A DNA stretch of 64,000 nt from G963677445 sp963677445 (GTDB taxonomy: Bacteria > Bacteroidota > Ignavibacteria > Ignavibacteriales > Melioribacteraceae), in the NCBI GenBank assembly GCA_963677445.2, contig CAXXGF010000038.1:124001-188000 (forward strand), read 5' to 3'. Below are positions 54,181 through 63,844 of the stretch, in pieces. A program made the position numbers and the translations under genes. How positions within the stretch are numbered: the first letter of the stretch is position 1; each line of letters opens with the position of its first letter. The notes under the pieces are model-generated. The model was not told the origin of the DNA and did no database searches. It saw only the letters and a list, made by a program, of their open reading frames with translations.

Positions 54181-55113
54181 CTACTTAACTAACAACATCT
54201 TCTTTGAAAGGGTTGCATTTTTAGACTGAAGCTTATAGAGATAAATACCTGATGACATATTATTCGCTGTGAAAGTTATCCTGTAAGTTCCTGCCTGCTG
54301 ATAGTCACTTACAAGAGTTTCAACTTCAGCGCCTAACATATCATAAACTTTAAGGGTAACATTTCCTTCCTCAGGAATTCCATATACAATTGTTGTGGAT
54401 GGGTTGAACGGGTTAGGATAATTCTGTTCAAGCTCGTAATCTACCGGAATCTCAGGTATTTCTTCAATTTCAACATCGTTTGGCAAATTGCCGCGTCCAC
54501 CGCCAAATTTTGACAGGTGTTCCGCGCGGAATTTGACAGAATCGGCAGTATTAATTGTTTCAATGCCTATTCCAAGAAACCCGGAAGCGAGTATATAACG
54601 AAAGGCGAGATCGTTGGGATCAAAATTAAGCACAGTCATCATATTCTGGAATGCCGCGTGTTTTGGGATCGCGTAGTTCATATATGTATTATCATTAAAA
54701 TAATAATATCCAGCAACTGCAGGTGAATCAGGATGGGTTCTTACATCAATATTAAGATTCAGAAAAAGGGGAAATCCAAATTGTGGCTGCGGCCAGCCGG
54801 TTCCCAAATCAAGCCCGCCCAATGTCATATCGATCCAGATATTTTCATCAATCGCTCCTTCATCAAGCCAGAAAACACTGTGCTCAATTCCATCATAAAA
54901 ATCGTTAAAAGCCGCGAACGCTCCTGTCAGTTCTTCTTCAGAAACGATATATTTTTCACCTTCAAGGAAAAAACCTTCATCAAGAGTAGTTGAGAAATAG
55001 CTTTGTCCAACGTAATATCCCAACATCAGTTTGTAATTAACAGTATCCTGTTGGGCAAAACTTATGCCGCTCAACAGCATTGTTAAAAAAAGTAAGGTTA
55101 GTATTTTTTTCAT
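54181..55113 (-). CDS. Secreted T9SS cargo protein (paralog family member 4)
   Basis: Start placed at ATG 55113, with TTGGAGGCAACA before it; the in-frame upstream start at 55125 would overlap that site. 310 aa: signal peptide (MKKILTLLFLTMLLSGISFAQ), N-domain with 'HSVFWLDEGAIDENIWIDMTLGGLDLG', and 'A-E-H-L-S-K-F-G-G-G-R-G-N-L-P', then T9SS domain YELEQNYPNPFNPSTTIVYG ending in KMLLVK. It is closest to member 1 (47110) in both domains. Confidence 0.85.
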   Translation of the reverse strand: MKKILTLLFLTMLLSGISFAQQDTVNYKLMLGYYVGQSYFSTTLDEGFFLEGEKYIVSEEELTGAFAAFNDFYDGIEHSVFWLDEGAIDENIWIDMTLGGLDLGTGWPQPQFGFPLFLNLNIDVRTHPDSPAVAGYYYFNDNTYMNYAIPKHAAFQNMMTVLNFDPNDLAFRYILASGFLGIGIETINTADSVKFRAEHLSKFGGGRGNLPNDVEIEEIPEIPVDYELEQNYPNPFNPSTTIVYGIPEEGNVTLKVYDMLGAEVETLVSDYQQAGTYRITFTANNMSSGIYLYKLQSKNATLSKKMLLVK

Positions 55114-55279
55114 TGTTGCCTCCAAAAAGTTTATATTTTATAATTTTTTTTCATGTTCAGTGGCTAATTTAGCACTAAATATGCATAAATCAAGTGTCCT
55201 TAATCAGAATGTTGCACAAATCACACAGGATAATAGCTCGATTAATCCGAATATAGTGAATTATTAAGAATAAAGTAAA

Positions 55280-58200
55280 CTAAATTTTAAGACTATTGAG
55301 CTGGATGGCTTCAAATTCTTCCTTTATCCCCCTTACAAAATACATATCAATCTTACCTTTGCCTTTAGCGTCAACTTTTCCCCTGTATTCACAATGGAAA
55401 TAATCTTTAACCAGCATATAGGTATAGGCCGAGATATTAATTTCACCCGGTTCCCCCGAACTCTCCATTCTGCTGGCAATATTAACAGTGTCGCCCCAGA
55501 TATCATAGGTGAACTTTTTCGTACCCACAACTCCGGCGATCACCTGTCCCGAATGAAGCCCGCATCTCATCTCCCATTTAATGGCCGATATTTCATTACG
55601 ATGTTTGATGATCTTCTGCATTTCCATCGCGGCTTTAATAGTAAGGATGGCATGATCTTCATTTTCTTCAGGCAAACCGCCGGCTGCCATATAAGAATCG
55701 CCAATGGTCTTCAGTTTTTCCAGGCCATATTTTTCAATGACCTCATCAAATGATTCAAAGATCTCATTGAGCTCATTTACAAGTCTCGCGGCGGGCAGTA
55801 CCGATGCCGTATAGGTGAAGCCTTTAAAGTCTGTGAACAGAATTGTGGAGTTCTTGAATTCACGCGGTTCAACCGAACCACTGTGTTTCAGTTCATCTAC
55901 AAGTGAAGAGGGAAGAATATTCTGAAGCAGAGATTCCGATTTGTCTTTTTCCTCTTCAAGCTCTTTTGTTCTAAATCTAACAGTTTCAGCAAGCTCAATG
56001 TTCCTTTTTTTAACCTGGTAGGTTTTATATCGGTAAAAACCGGTAATAAAAGTGAGGGAAAAGATTATTGAAATGGAATAAAACCACCAGGTTTCCCAGA
56101 AAGGAGGAGTTATTACAAATGAAATCGCGGCTTCCTTTTCACTCCAGATTCCATCGGCATTCTGGCATAAAACGCGAAATTTATATTCGTTAGCGTCAAG
56201 CGCCCGATAGGTTACAGAATGTTCATTACTGATTGTCCAGGTATTATCCGCGCCTTCCAGTTTATATCGATATATTATTTTTTCAGGATCGACAAAGGAA
56301 ACCCCGCTGAAATCAAAACGAATATTATTTTGTGTATGCATCAATTCCATATTACCGGAAGGAAGAGTGTCGATAACTGTCTGATCCTCAATAATGCGCA
56401 TATTGTTTATATAAATGGGAGTGGCTTTTTTTATTGCCCTGTTTTTGGGATTATATACAGTAACGCCTTTTTGAGTGCCAAAATAAAGATTATTCTCTTC
56501 ATCTTTGAAGACAGCGCCAGTGTTTATTTCAGAGGCGGAAAGTCCATCCCGAGCCGTATAATTTTTGAAAGCATCCTTCCCCTTTTCCTCATATTCGAGA
56601 TGGGCAAAACGGGATATTCCCTGGTTGGTGCCGATATATAAATAATTAAGGTGTTCAGCTACCACATAGCAGGTATTGCTGGCAAGTCCATCTTTTTTTG
56701 TGAATGTCCGAAAATTTTCGCCATCAAAACGAGTTATCCCCCCATCCTCATTGCAAAACCAGAAATTGCCGAATTTATCCTGCATAATATAGAGAACAAG
56801 ATTGTTTGGCAATCCATCTTCTTCTGTATAATTTCTTATAAATTTTGTTTTGTTTAATTTCATTGCTCCGGCGCCATAAGCCGCCAACCATATAAAGCCA
56901 TCATAATCTTCATAAATTTTCCATACAAATTCCTCATCAGGCATTAACTCGGAAACAATTTCGGGAACAATAATTTTCCCCATCTCTTTGTCAAGAAAAC
57001 TAACTCCGCCCCGACCTCCAAACCAGATATTTCCATCTGAATCTTCAGTAATACTTATAACATAGGGATCATTAAAGGGATCATAAAGTCCATCCTTTGC
57101 TCCATACTGAACAAATTCACCCTGGGGCGTATATTTTACAGCCCCTATTAAAGATCCGATCCATACATTCCCCTGGCTGTCTCCGGTTATCGTGGGCACC
57201 ATATCACTGCTTAATCCTGACTCGGTGGTAAAGTTTGTATACTCATTTCCCTTTACACGAGTTACACCAAAACCTTCATGACCAAACCACAAAGCTCCTC
57301 TCCGATCTTTATATATACCATAGACAACATTATACGCAAGCCCGTTTTCTTCTGAATATATCATAAATCTTTCGGCAGGCACTTTAAACATCCCGCCATT
57401 TCTTGTCCCAAACCAAAGATCACCCCTGCTATCTTCAATACAGTCAATAATCTGGTTGGAGGGCAGTCCTCTTTCTGTTGAATAATGTTCGAACTCTTCA
57501 CCATTAAATAAGAAAAGTCCCTGGAGAGTTGATCCAATCCAAAGATTTTTATTTTTATCCTCGAAGATAAATGTAACAATTACATCCTCATTGTATTTGT
57601 ATCTTATCCTGAAGGATTTGAAATTCTCGCCATCATAACGGCAGATATAGTTTCTTAAGCCAACCCAGAGATTTCCCTGGCTGTCTTCATCCAGCGAAAG
57701 AATTTCATTACCCGGCAATCCATTTCCAGAGTTAAATACTATTGTGCTGTCCTTTTTTTTCAAAATAAGCCCGGCGCTAAGAGACGCAATCCATAAGTTA
57801 TTTCTGCTGTCTACAAAACACTTGTTTCCAATAGTATCTGCCGGAAGCCCGTCATTTTTTGTCAGATGAACAATTGTATCCTTTACTGTTGTTCTTCGCT
57901 GGCCATCGCCATCAATAGAAGAAAGAGTATCTTTGTATAATCTCGCAATACCCTTTTTTTCTGTCGCTACGAAAATACTCCCATCTTTATCCTCGGTAAT
58001 TGAAACAATATAATTATTCTTCAGACCGTTTTCATAAGAATAATTTGTAAATGTTTTGCCATTGTATTTACTAAGTCCCTCTAAAGTGCCAAACCATAAA
58101 TTATATTTACTGTCTTCGAATATCACCTTAACATGATTATGTATCAGGCCATTGGTGGTATTAACAGTCCTGAATTTTACTCCGTCATAGGCTACAACAC

Positions 58201-58369
58201 CAACTTCGGTAGCAATCCACATTACTCCCTTTCTGTCGAGGATCATCGATTCGGCAGTATTCTGCGGCAAACCATCATCACTGGTAAATTGCAATACAGA
58301 AAGCGATTGTGAAAATAATTCCGTAACTGAAATAATCAGAAACAACGATATGTAAAAAAGCCGGTTCAC
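55280..58369 (-). CDS. Reg_prop sensor fused to class III adenylate/guanylate cyclase
   Basis: A 1029-aa membrane receptor. Signal peptide, then about 600 residues of two-component regulator propeller repeats (repeated D-x-x-G-x-(L/I)-W-(F/V)-G-T and N-G-L-(P/S)-x-N units), then a YYY/TripleY-type module (residues ~640-730), one membrane helix (near FYSISIIFSLTFITGFYRY), a coiled coil and a class III cyclase (residues ~830-1015). Cyclase signs: NSTILFTDFKGFTYTAS (metal Asp), IGDSYMAAGGLP (second metal Asp), WGDTVNIASRMES (transition-state Asn/Arg). It makes a cyclic nucleotide in response to an outside ligand. Reg_prop sensors are more often fused to histidine kinases. Confidence 0.92.
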   Translation of the reverse strand: MNRLFYISLFLIISVTELFSQSLSVLQFTSDDGLPQNTAESMILDRKGVMWIATEVGVVAYDGVKFRTVNTTNGLIHNHVKVIFEDSKYNLWFGTLEGLSKYNGKTFTNYSYENGLKNNYIVSITEDKDGSIFVATEKKGIARLYKDTLSSIDGDGQRRTTVKDTIVHLTKNDGLPADTIGNKCFVDSRNNLWIASLSAGLILKKKDSTIVFNSGNGLPGNEILSLDEDSQGNLWVGLRNYICRYDGENFKSFRIRYKYNEDVIVTFIFEDKNKNLWIGSTLQGLFLFNGEEFEHYSTERGLPSNQIIDCIEDSRGDLWFGTRNGGMFKVPAERFMIYSEENGLAYNVVYGIYKDRRGALWFGHEGFGVTRVKGNEYTNFTTESGLSSDMVPTITGDSQGNVWIGSLIGAVKYTPQGEFVQYGAKDGLYDPFNDPYVISITEDSDGNIWFGGRGGVSFLDKEMGKIIVPEIVSELMPDEEFVWKIYEDYDGFIWLAAYGAGAMKLNKTKFIRNYTEEDGLPNNLVLYIMQDKFGNFWFCNEDGGITRFDGENFRTFTKKDGLASNTCYVVAEHLNYLYIGTNQGISRFAHLEYEEKGKDAFKNYTARDGLSASEINTGAVFKDEENNLYFGTQKGVTVYNPKNRAIKKATPIYINNMRIIEDQTVIDTLPSGNMELMHTQNNIRFDFSGVSFVDPEKIIYRYKLEGADNTWTISNEHSVTYRALDANEYKFRVLCQNADGIWSEKEAAISFVITPPFWETWWFYSISIIFSLTFITGFYRYKTYQVKKRNIELAETVRFRTKELEEEKDKSESLLQNILPSSLVDELKHSGSVEPREFKNSTILFTDFKGFTYTASVLPAARLVNELNEIFESFDEVIEKYGLEKLKTIGDSYMAAGGLPEENEDHAILTIKAAMEMQKIIKHRNEISAIKWEMRCGLHSGQVIAGVVGTKKFTYDIWGDTVNIASRMESSGEPGEINISAYTYMLVKDYFHCEYRGKVDAKGKGKIDMYFVRGIKEEFEAIQLNSLKI

Positions 58370-58472
58370 TTCATATTGGACGTATAAGTATTAAGAAACA
58401 ATATAAAATTCCTGTAACTTTTTTTTGTGTTGCCTGTCAAATAAATTGCAGGCAGTTTGAAAAATAAACAAA

Positions 58473-58799
58473 TTAATTGATTTGTTCACCTTTATTTAAG
58501 GGAGAAAAGCCAAACTGCGGATTATTCTGCCCTTCAATCTTTATTTCACCGAATCTTGATTCAAATTTATCGATATTCTCTTTCAGGGCTTTCATAAGCA
58601 TCTTGGCATGCATCGGTGTAGTAATAATTCTTGATTGCACTTTCGCTTTTGGCACTCCGGGAACAACTCTTGTAAAGTCGATAATAAACTCGGCAGGTGA
58701 GTGAGTAATTATCGCGAGGTTGGAATAAATCCCTTCCGCTTCCTTGTCACCCAGTTCGATATTTAGCTTTTGTCCCTGCTGTTCTTTTGGTCTGTTCAT
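58473..58799 (-). CDS. DUF3467 family protein
   Basis: A 108-aa cytosolic protein. Signs of the family: E-A-E-G-I-Y-S-N-L-A-I-I-T-H-S-P-A-E-F-I-I-D-F and K-A-K-V-Q-S-R-I-I-T-T-P-M-H-A-K-M-L. Function unknown in the literature I recall; it is common and conserved in this lineage. It begins shortly upstream of the TPR gene's terminator and is monocistronic, 103 bp downstream of the cyclase gene's start side. Confidence 0.85.
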   Translation of the reverse strand: MNRPKEQQGQKLNIELGDKEAEGIYSNLAIITHSPAEFIIDFTRVVPGVPKAKVQSRIITTPMHAKMLMKALKENIDKFESRFGEIKIEGQNNPQFGFSPLNKGEQIN

Positions 58800-58824
58800 T
58801 TTGTTTCCTGTTTCTTAAATTAAT

Positions 58825-58862
58825 AAAAAAACCCGCAATTCGCTAATATAACAAATTGCGGG
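58825..58862 (-). terminator. Terminator of the TPR lipoprotein gene
   Basis: Hairpin CCCGCAATT / AATTGCGGG with a 13-nt loop, preceded by AAAAAAA on the plus strand (a T-run for leftward transcription). Confidence 0.82.
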
Positions 58863-58887
58863 CCGATATATCAAAAGTTTTTAATAA

Positions 58888-60051
58888 TCAGTTGCCCAGT
58901 TCCTGAACTTTTTTAAATGCTTCATTTGCTTTTTCTTTCATATTCAGGTTGGAATAAACGATCACAAGCTGGTTATATATGCTGACTTCTTCCGGTTCAA
59001 TTTCTTTGTATCTTTCAAGATATGGAACAGCTTTCTCAAATACTTCCTTATATTCTTCCGAGCCGGTTTGCTGTTCCTCAGCTTCCTGACGCATAAGGCT
59101 TCCCCATTTGATATAAGTAACACTCAGATTGAATAGAGCGTTGAGGTATTCAGGATCGAGGTCAACAGCTTTTTTGAACTGAACTTCAGCTTCCTGGAAT
59201 TTTTTAACTCCAAGAAGAAGAACGCCATAATTATAGCGATAGAGTTTATTATCCGGTTCAACCTCAACCGCGTTTTTAAATACATCCATAGCAATCGCTT
59301 CTTTTCCTGCTTCAATATAAGCGCTTGAAAGCAACTGGAGAATTTTACCTTCGCCCGGGAATGCTTTTCTTCCCTCTTCCAGAACTTCTATTGCTTTGTT
59401 GAAATTGTTCTGTGCTTCGGTGTTATATTTCTCATCTTTTGTTTCTTCATATTTCTGTTTCAGCTCAAATCCCTTATCATGGAATATCCCGCCGAGGTGG
59501 TAATAGGTTTCACCTGAAGGATTAATTTCGATAACCTTCTCAAGCGGAGCTATCGCATCTTCCGGAGCGCCCATATTAATACATGCGAAAGCTTTACTGC
59601 GATATGCCTTGTCACTATCGGGTTCAGCTATTATAGCCATATCAAATTTTTCAATCGCTTTTTTATAGTTTTCTTGCGCGGTTTCTTCATCAGTGGCTTT
59701 AGCCCCTTTATTATAAAGGTTTATTCCTTTATTAAAATTTTCGACCCAGTGAAAAACTCTGTTTTCTGTTATTTTCTGTTTGAATTTATCACTGATTTTC
59801 AGACTTTTTTCAAAACTTTCAACCATGTTTTTAATGTCATTTTCCTGACCGTAAACATAACCGAGGAGATAAAAACCCTCATCACTTTTTGGATTTTTCT
59901 GGGTTTCTTTAATTAATTGCTCTTTTGCTTTGTCAAGATTTTCCTGCTGAATATATAACCTTGCGCTTGTCAACTCGGTAGAACCACACTGAAACGCAGT
60001 TATACCAAATATCATCGAAAGCAAAACCGCTATAATCAAAAGTCTCTTCAT
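58888..60051 (-). CDS. TPR-repeat lipoprotein
   Basis: A 387-aa protein with lipoprotein signal (FGITAFQC, Cys22). At least six TPR units follow, seen as 'A-(K/Y)-x-x-L-x-x-A-x-x-x-x-P-x-x-x-x-x-(Y/A)-x-x-(L/R)-(G/A)'. Well-marked units are around residues 38-72, 112-150, 155-185, 235-265 and 268-300. It is a periplasm/outer-membrane interaction scaffold. No partner can be named; it is flanked by a terminator and a 270-bp gap. Confidence 0.88.
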   Translation of the reverse strand: MKRLLIIAVLLSMIFGITAFQCGSTELTSARLYIQQENLDKAKEQLIKETQKNPKSDEGFYLLGYVYGQENDIKNMVESFEKSLKISDKFKQKITENRVFHWVENFNKGINLYNKGAKATDEETAQENYKKAIEKFDMAIIAEPDSDKAYRSKAFACINMGAPEDAIAPLEKVIEINPSGETYYHLGGIFHDKGFELKQKYEETKDEKYNTEAQNNFNKAIEVLEEGRKAFPGEGKILQLLSSAYIEAGKEAIAMDVFKNAVEVEPDNKLYRYNYGVLLLGVKKFQEAEVQFKKAVDLDPEYLNALFNLSVTYIKWGSLMRQEAEEQQTGSEEYKEVFEKAVPYLERYKEIEPEEVSIYNQLVIVYSNLNMKEKANEAFKKVQELGN

Positions 60052-60325
60052 TTCTACTCCGGATTTTTAAAAAATAATTTAGATAATTCATGGTAAAATA
60101 ACCATTTTAACGTTGTATAGTCAAGGACATTTTCATCAATTTAATCGCTGTAGAACATCCATCATGCCATATAATCAGATTTATATGGATTATTTCCGGC
60201 GCAGGTGATGACCGTCAGATAAAATTCACGAATTTTCTCTGCCGGGGAAATTTAACAATGTTTTTTTCCGGGAATTACATCTTGACGTTTATTGAACTAT
60301 ACCGCGATTCCTTAATAATTATCAG

Positions 60326-62500
60326 TTATTTCAGCAGTATCATTTTTCCGGCGCTAGAAAATTCCCTTCCATCTGCCCCATGGGCTCTTATTCTATAGAT
60401 ATACAATCCTGATGATTGCCCGTTCAGATCGATTACAATTTTATGTTCTCCTGCCTGATACTGTTTCGATTTCGCAATGACCTTTATCTTTTCGCCGGTA
60501 GTATTAAATACATCCAGCGTAACTTCCGAACTTACCGGAATGGAAAAATTTATTGTTGTGGATGGATTAAAGGGATTAGGATAATTTTCCCCAAGATAAA
60601 AAGAAGGGTCAGTATTTTTAGAAGAGGTTATTCCTGTTGAGTTTTCTGAAAAAACCGCTATTCCGCAATTTTTTGTTCCAACCCATACGCGGCCTGTGCT
60701 GTCAATAGTGACAGAAGTGATATTTTTTTCCGGCAGACCAGAATTCTCTGGAGTGAAATTTACCCAACTTACTCCATCATACTTAATTAAGCTTTTATCA
60801 GCAGAACCTATCCATACATTACCACTATTATCCGGGACAACCAGAGTTATAAAGTCCGAAACTAATCCGGAATTCGAAGTTGTATAATTTACCCAGTTAA
60901 TGCCGTTGTTATAAGTTACTGATACTCCTCCCTGCATTGATTCGCCGCCGACCGCTGTCCAGATTGCGCCGCCAGGTGCAAGGTTGATATCATTAACAAA
61001 ATCACTGAGTATTCCTGAGTTCTGGGAATCAAAGAATTTCCAGGCAAGTCTGTTATAACTTGCGACACCATTAAAATAAATTGAAAACCATAATTTATTT
61101 TCACCATCTTCCGCAATATCTAATACAGTAGAAATACTGCTGCTGTTCACGCTTTCATCAAAAATTGTCCACTGCTCTTCAATTAGCGCGGCGGTTCTAC
61201 CAGCTGTCCCGAACCAAATAAACCCGTAGGTATCAACATAAACTGAATAAACCTGGTTTGAAGGTAATAGAGAATTTTCTGTTGTATATACTTTCCAATT
61301 CCCCTCTTTTATTCTGGCCGCGCCTCCATTTGTCCCTAACCATACAGACCCATCTTTTCCGGCAGAAATTGAATTCACATTGTAATGGGGCAATTCTGAG
61401 TTTAATGTGTTAAAAATATTCCATTGGGAATCCTTATATCGAAACGCTCCTCCGTTGGCTCCGACCCAAACATTACCATCATTATCAGTAGTCATACAAT
61501 TTATATTATTACTGGTTATTTCAGAGTAATTATGTTCATAGATAGTCCAATCCACATGATCATATTTAGCGGTTCCCAACAATGTTGCGATCCACAAAGT
61601 ATCCTGATTACTTTCGATAAACCGAACATAATCGCTTGGTAAATCAGAATTAGATGAATTAATCAGAGTCCAGTTGCTATCGTCATAGACCGCAATGCCT
61701 TTTGAGAATGTTGAAATCAACTTGTCCCCATTTGCAGCGATTGACACATGATAAATTTTATTATCGGGAATTCCTGAATTAGCTGTATGATATCTGTTCC
61801 AGTCAGAGCCATCAAAGGATATCAGACCCTCAATAGTTCCCAGCCAAATGGTATTATTTTCAGAGACAGCAATCGAATTTATGGAATTGCCAAAACTACC
61901 GTTATATATATCATAATAAGTCCATGAAGAATCATTATAGACACCCAGAAGACCTTCACAGGCAAGAAGTTTATTCCCCATGTTATCAAATGCTATCGCG
62001 CGAATATTCTCATGAGGCGCTCCCATATATGATTCATCATAGTAGGTCCATTCATTCCCATCGTATTTTACCAGTCCGTTGTAGGCGCCTATCCAGAGAT
62101 TACCGTCTGAATCAGAGGCAAGAGAAAGGACACTGTTCAGGCTCTCGCATCCAACATCATCCGCCGAAAAATGCTCCCAATCTTCACCATTAAATTTTGT
62201 AATCCCTCCATAATAAGAGCCAATCCATAAATTTCCATCTTTACCGGCTACAATATCATTCGCCATATTGTTGGATAAAACACTATTCGCGCTATTAAAG
62301 TATTCAATACTGCCATCAGTTTTATCTATTGAAATCAGCCCGGCGCCTTGTGTACCAATCCAGATTTTGCCTTTATATTCTGCCAGACATGATGCAATAT
62401 TACTATTATAAAACTGAGTCCATTCAGATTGTTGAGCGAAAATATTAGAATAAATTAAAACAAAAACCATATAAATCCTGGAACTCATATTTATTTTCAT
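60326..62500 (-). CDS. Secreted propeller protein with T9SS sorting domain
   Basis: A 724-aa protein starting at ATG 62500 with GGGGG before it. Signal peptide (MKINMSSRIYMVFVLIYSNIFAQ) is followed by about 600 residues of reg_prop-like repeats (many D-x-x-G-N-(V/L)-W-(I/V)-G and N-S-x-(L/I)-x-S units) and a T9SS domain YLGENYPNPFNPSTTINFS ending in KMILLK. It is a secreted two-propeller-like receptor or binding protein, not a membrane sensor: there is no membrane helix or kinase. Confidence 0.87.
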   Translation of the reverse strand: MKINMSSRIYMVFVLIYSNIFAQQSEWTQFYNSNIASCLAEYKGKIWIGTQGAGLISIDKTDGSIEYFNSANSVLSNNMANDIVAGKDGNLWIGSYYGGITKFNGEDWEHFSADDVGCESLNSVLSLASDSDGNLWIGAYNGLVKYDGNEWTYYDESYMGAPHENIRAIAFDNMGNKLLACEGLLGVYNDSSWTYYDIYNGSFGNSINSIAVSENNTIWLGTIEGLISFDGSDWNRYHTANSGIPDNKIYHVSIAANGDKLISTFSKGIAVYDDSNWTLINSSNSDLPSDYVRFIESNQDTLWIATLLGTAKYDHVDWTIYEHNYSEITSNNINCMTTDNDGNVWVGANGGAFRYKDSQWNIFNTLNSELPHYNVNSISAGKDGSVWLGTNGGAARIKEGNWKVYTTENSLLPSNQVYSVYVDTYGFIWFGTAGRTAALIEEQWTIFDESVNSSSISTVLDIAEDGENKLWFSIYFNGVASYNRLAWKFFDSQNSGILSDFVNDINLAPGGAIWTAVGGESMQGGVSVTYNNGINWVNYTTSNSGLVSDFITLVVPDNSGNVWIGSADKSLIKYDGVSWVNFTPENSGLPEKNITSVTIDSTGRVWVGTKNCGIAVFSENSTGITSSKNTDPSFYLGENYPNPFNPSTTINFSIPVSSEVTLDVFNTTGEKIKVIAKSKQYQAGEHKIVIDLNGQSSGLYIYRIRAHGADGREFSSAGKMILLK

Positions 62501-63363
62501 AGAACCCCCGTAATAAGTAAAGATATTTTTTTTAATAAAATAATAAAATATTTTTACTTTTCAAAGTAAATCAAAGCAGTAAATAAGTTAATTTTAAGAT
62601 TACATTTTGCATTTAACCTCAGAGCTTAAGGAAAACTCATAGACTTAGAGGACAAAAGTAATAATACAGAGTTCCAGACATCACGTATATTGAAATGCAA
62701 CCAGTTTATCATCTTCTTCCCTTAAATGGCAGAATAATAATATCAATACAAGCTTTTCTTATTTATTACGTTCTAATGTTTTTATTTTTAAAACGACATC
62801 AAAAAATAAGCGTTAAGAAAATCAAATGAACGGATCGTTAAAAAAGGGAAGCTGTTTGAGGACAATGTCTTTTTGTGTGCCGAGTTCTTTCATTTTAGCG
62901 GAGTGAATTGATCTTTAGCTTATTTTTTTGCAGTCTTGACTTTTTTGCCTGCCCGCCGAAAGAGAGTTTCTTTTTGTGTCAAGACAAAAAGTAAGGGCAT
63001 ATTTTATAAAATAAATTTGGTAAGATTAATGATAATCCTACTTGTTCTCACTTTGCAAGCTTAGGTGATTTTCAAATTATTTCAGGCAATGAAAAATTAT
63101 AAACGCAATTCTTTTAAACAGAATTTCCAATACAGGTCGCATACGTATATACGCAACAAAAAATCTAACTTGTTTTATTTCAATACTTTTTGTTTCTGAT
63201 ATCAGGACTCCTTTATTAGAAACATACTCTGGAGTAAAGGACCGGAATTGTCCCGGAATAACCATTACACCTTTTCCCGGACTTCACACTTACTTTTCCA
63301 TTGACATCTGTTAATTATTCATTATTTTGTTAAAAATTTGAACAACTTTCAGTCAATAAATGT
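62501..63363. other. Long non-coding region with an imperfect palindromic element
   Basis: About 860 bp, very AT-rich. A distinct GC-richer piece lies at 62870-63000: CCTGCCCGCCG followed by the hairpin-like CTTTTTGTGTCAAGACAAAAAG (62970-62991). It looks like a repeat element found in related genomes, but I cannot confirm copies here. A short minus-strand frame at 63077-63265 has no support. Confidence 0.5.
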
Positions 63364-63636
63364 ATGAAAAGAGCTGCCATTATATTTGAAGAAAAAGGGG
63401 AAATAAATGCAAATTTTAATCATCCAAAGTCAGATGATTATTTAATCTATAAAACGATAATCAGAATTAAAGATTCAGGGAAAACCCCGGTTGAAATAAA
63501 ACTAAAATTTGATGGGATATATCCTTTTGCCGCCCCTATGCCTCCGGAGAATCATACCATTAAAGCGGCTTCAATTTCAGAACTGTGCATAAAAGTTGCC
63601 AAATGGTTTAGAAAATATGGCTATATTTTAAATTAA
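63364..63636 (+). CDS. Small hypothetical protein
   Basis: A 90-aa soluble protein beginning MKRAAIIFEEKGEINANF. It is beta-rich in the first half and ends with an amphipathic helix (CIKVAKWFRKYGYIL). No family recognised. No strong ribosome binding site: the sequence before ATG 63364 is AT-rich. Coding potential is fair, given the length and codon use, but not certain. Confidence 0.5.
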   Translation: MKRAAIIFEEKGEINANFNHPKSDDYLIYKTIIRIKDSGKTPVEIKLKFDGIYPFAAPMPPENHTIKAASISELCIKVAKWFRKYGYILN

Positions 63637-63844
63637 AGCTGACAAAACTACCTGCCGGAACATAATAAACCGCGAAAGAATTATTCAGGGCCGATAACCA
63701 TCTATATTCCCAGGAATCAGGCAATCCCAAAATTCTTAAATCATGGTTAAGAGAAGTGAGCGGAAGTGCAATTTTAAACGGTGAAAAGACCGATTTCGAT
63801 TGCGAGTTCGGATTTTAAGTCTGCATTCGTGGCATCCTTCCCAC
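63637..63844 (+). other. Short orphan coding-like fragment
   Basis: A plus-strand frame of about 45 codons, closed by a TAA near 63818, reads ...A-D-N-H-L-Y-S-Q-E-S-G-N-P-K-I-L-K-S-W-L-R-E-V... without a start codon (an in-frame stop precedes it). The peptide looks like protein rather than random sequence, so it may be the remnant of a broken gene. Family not recognised. Confidence 0.3.
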
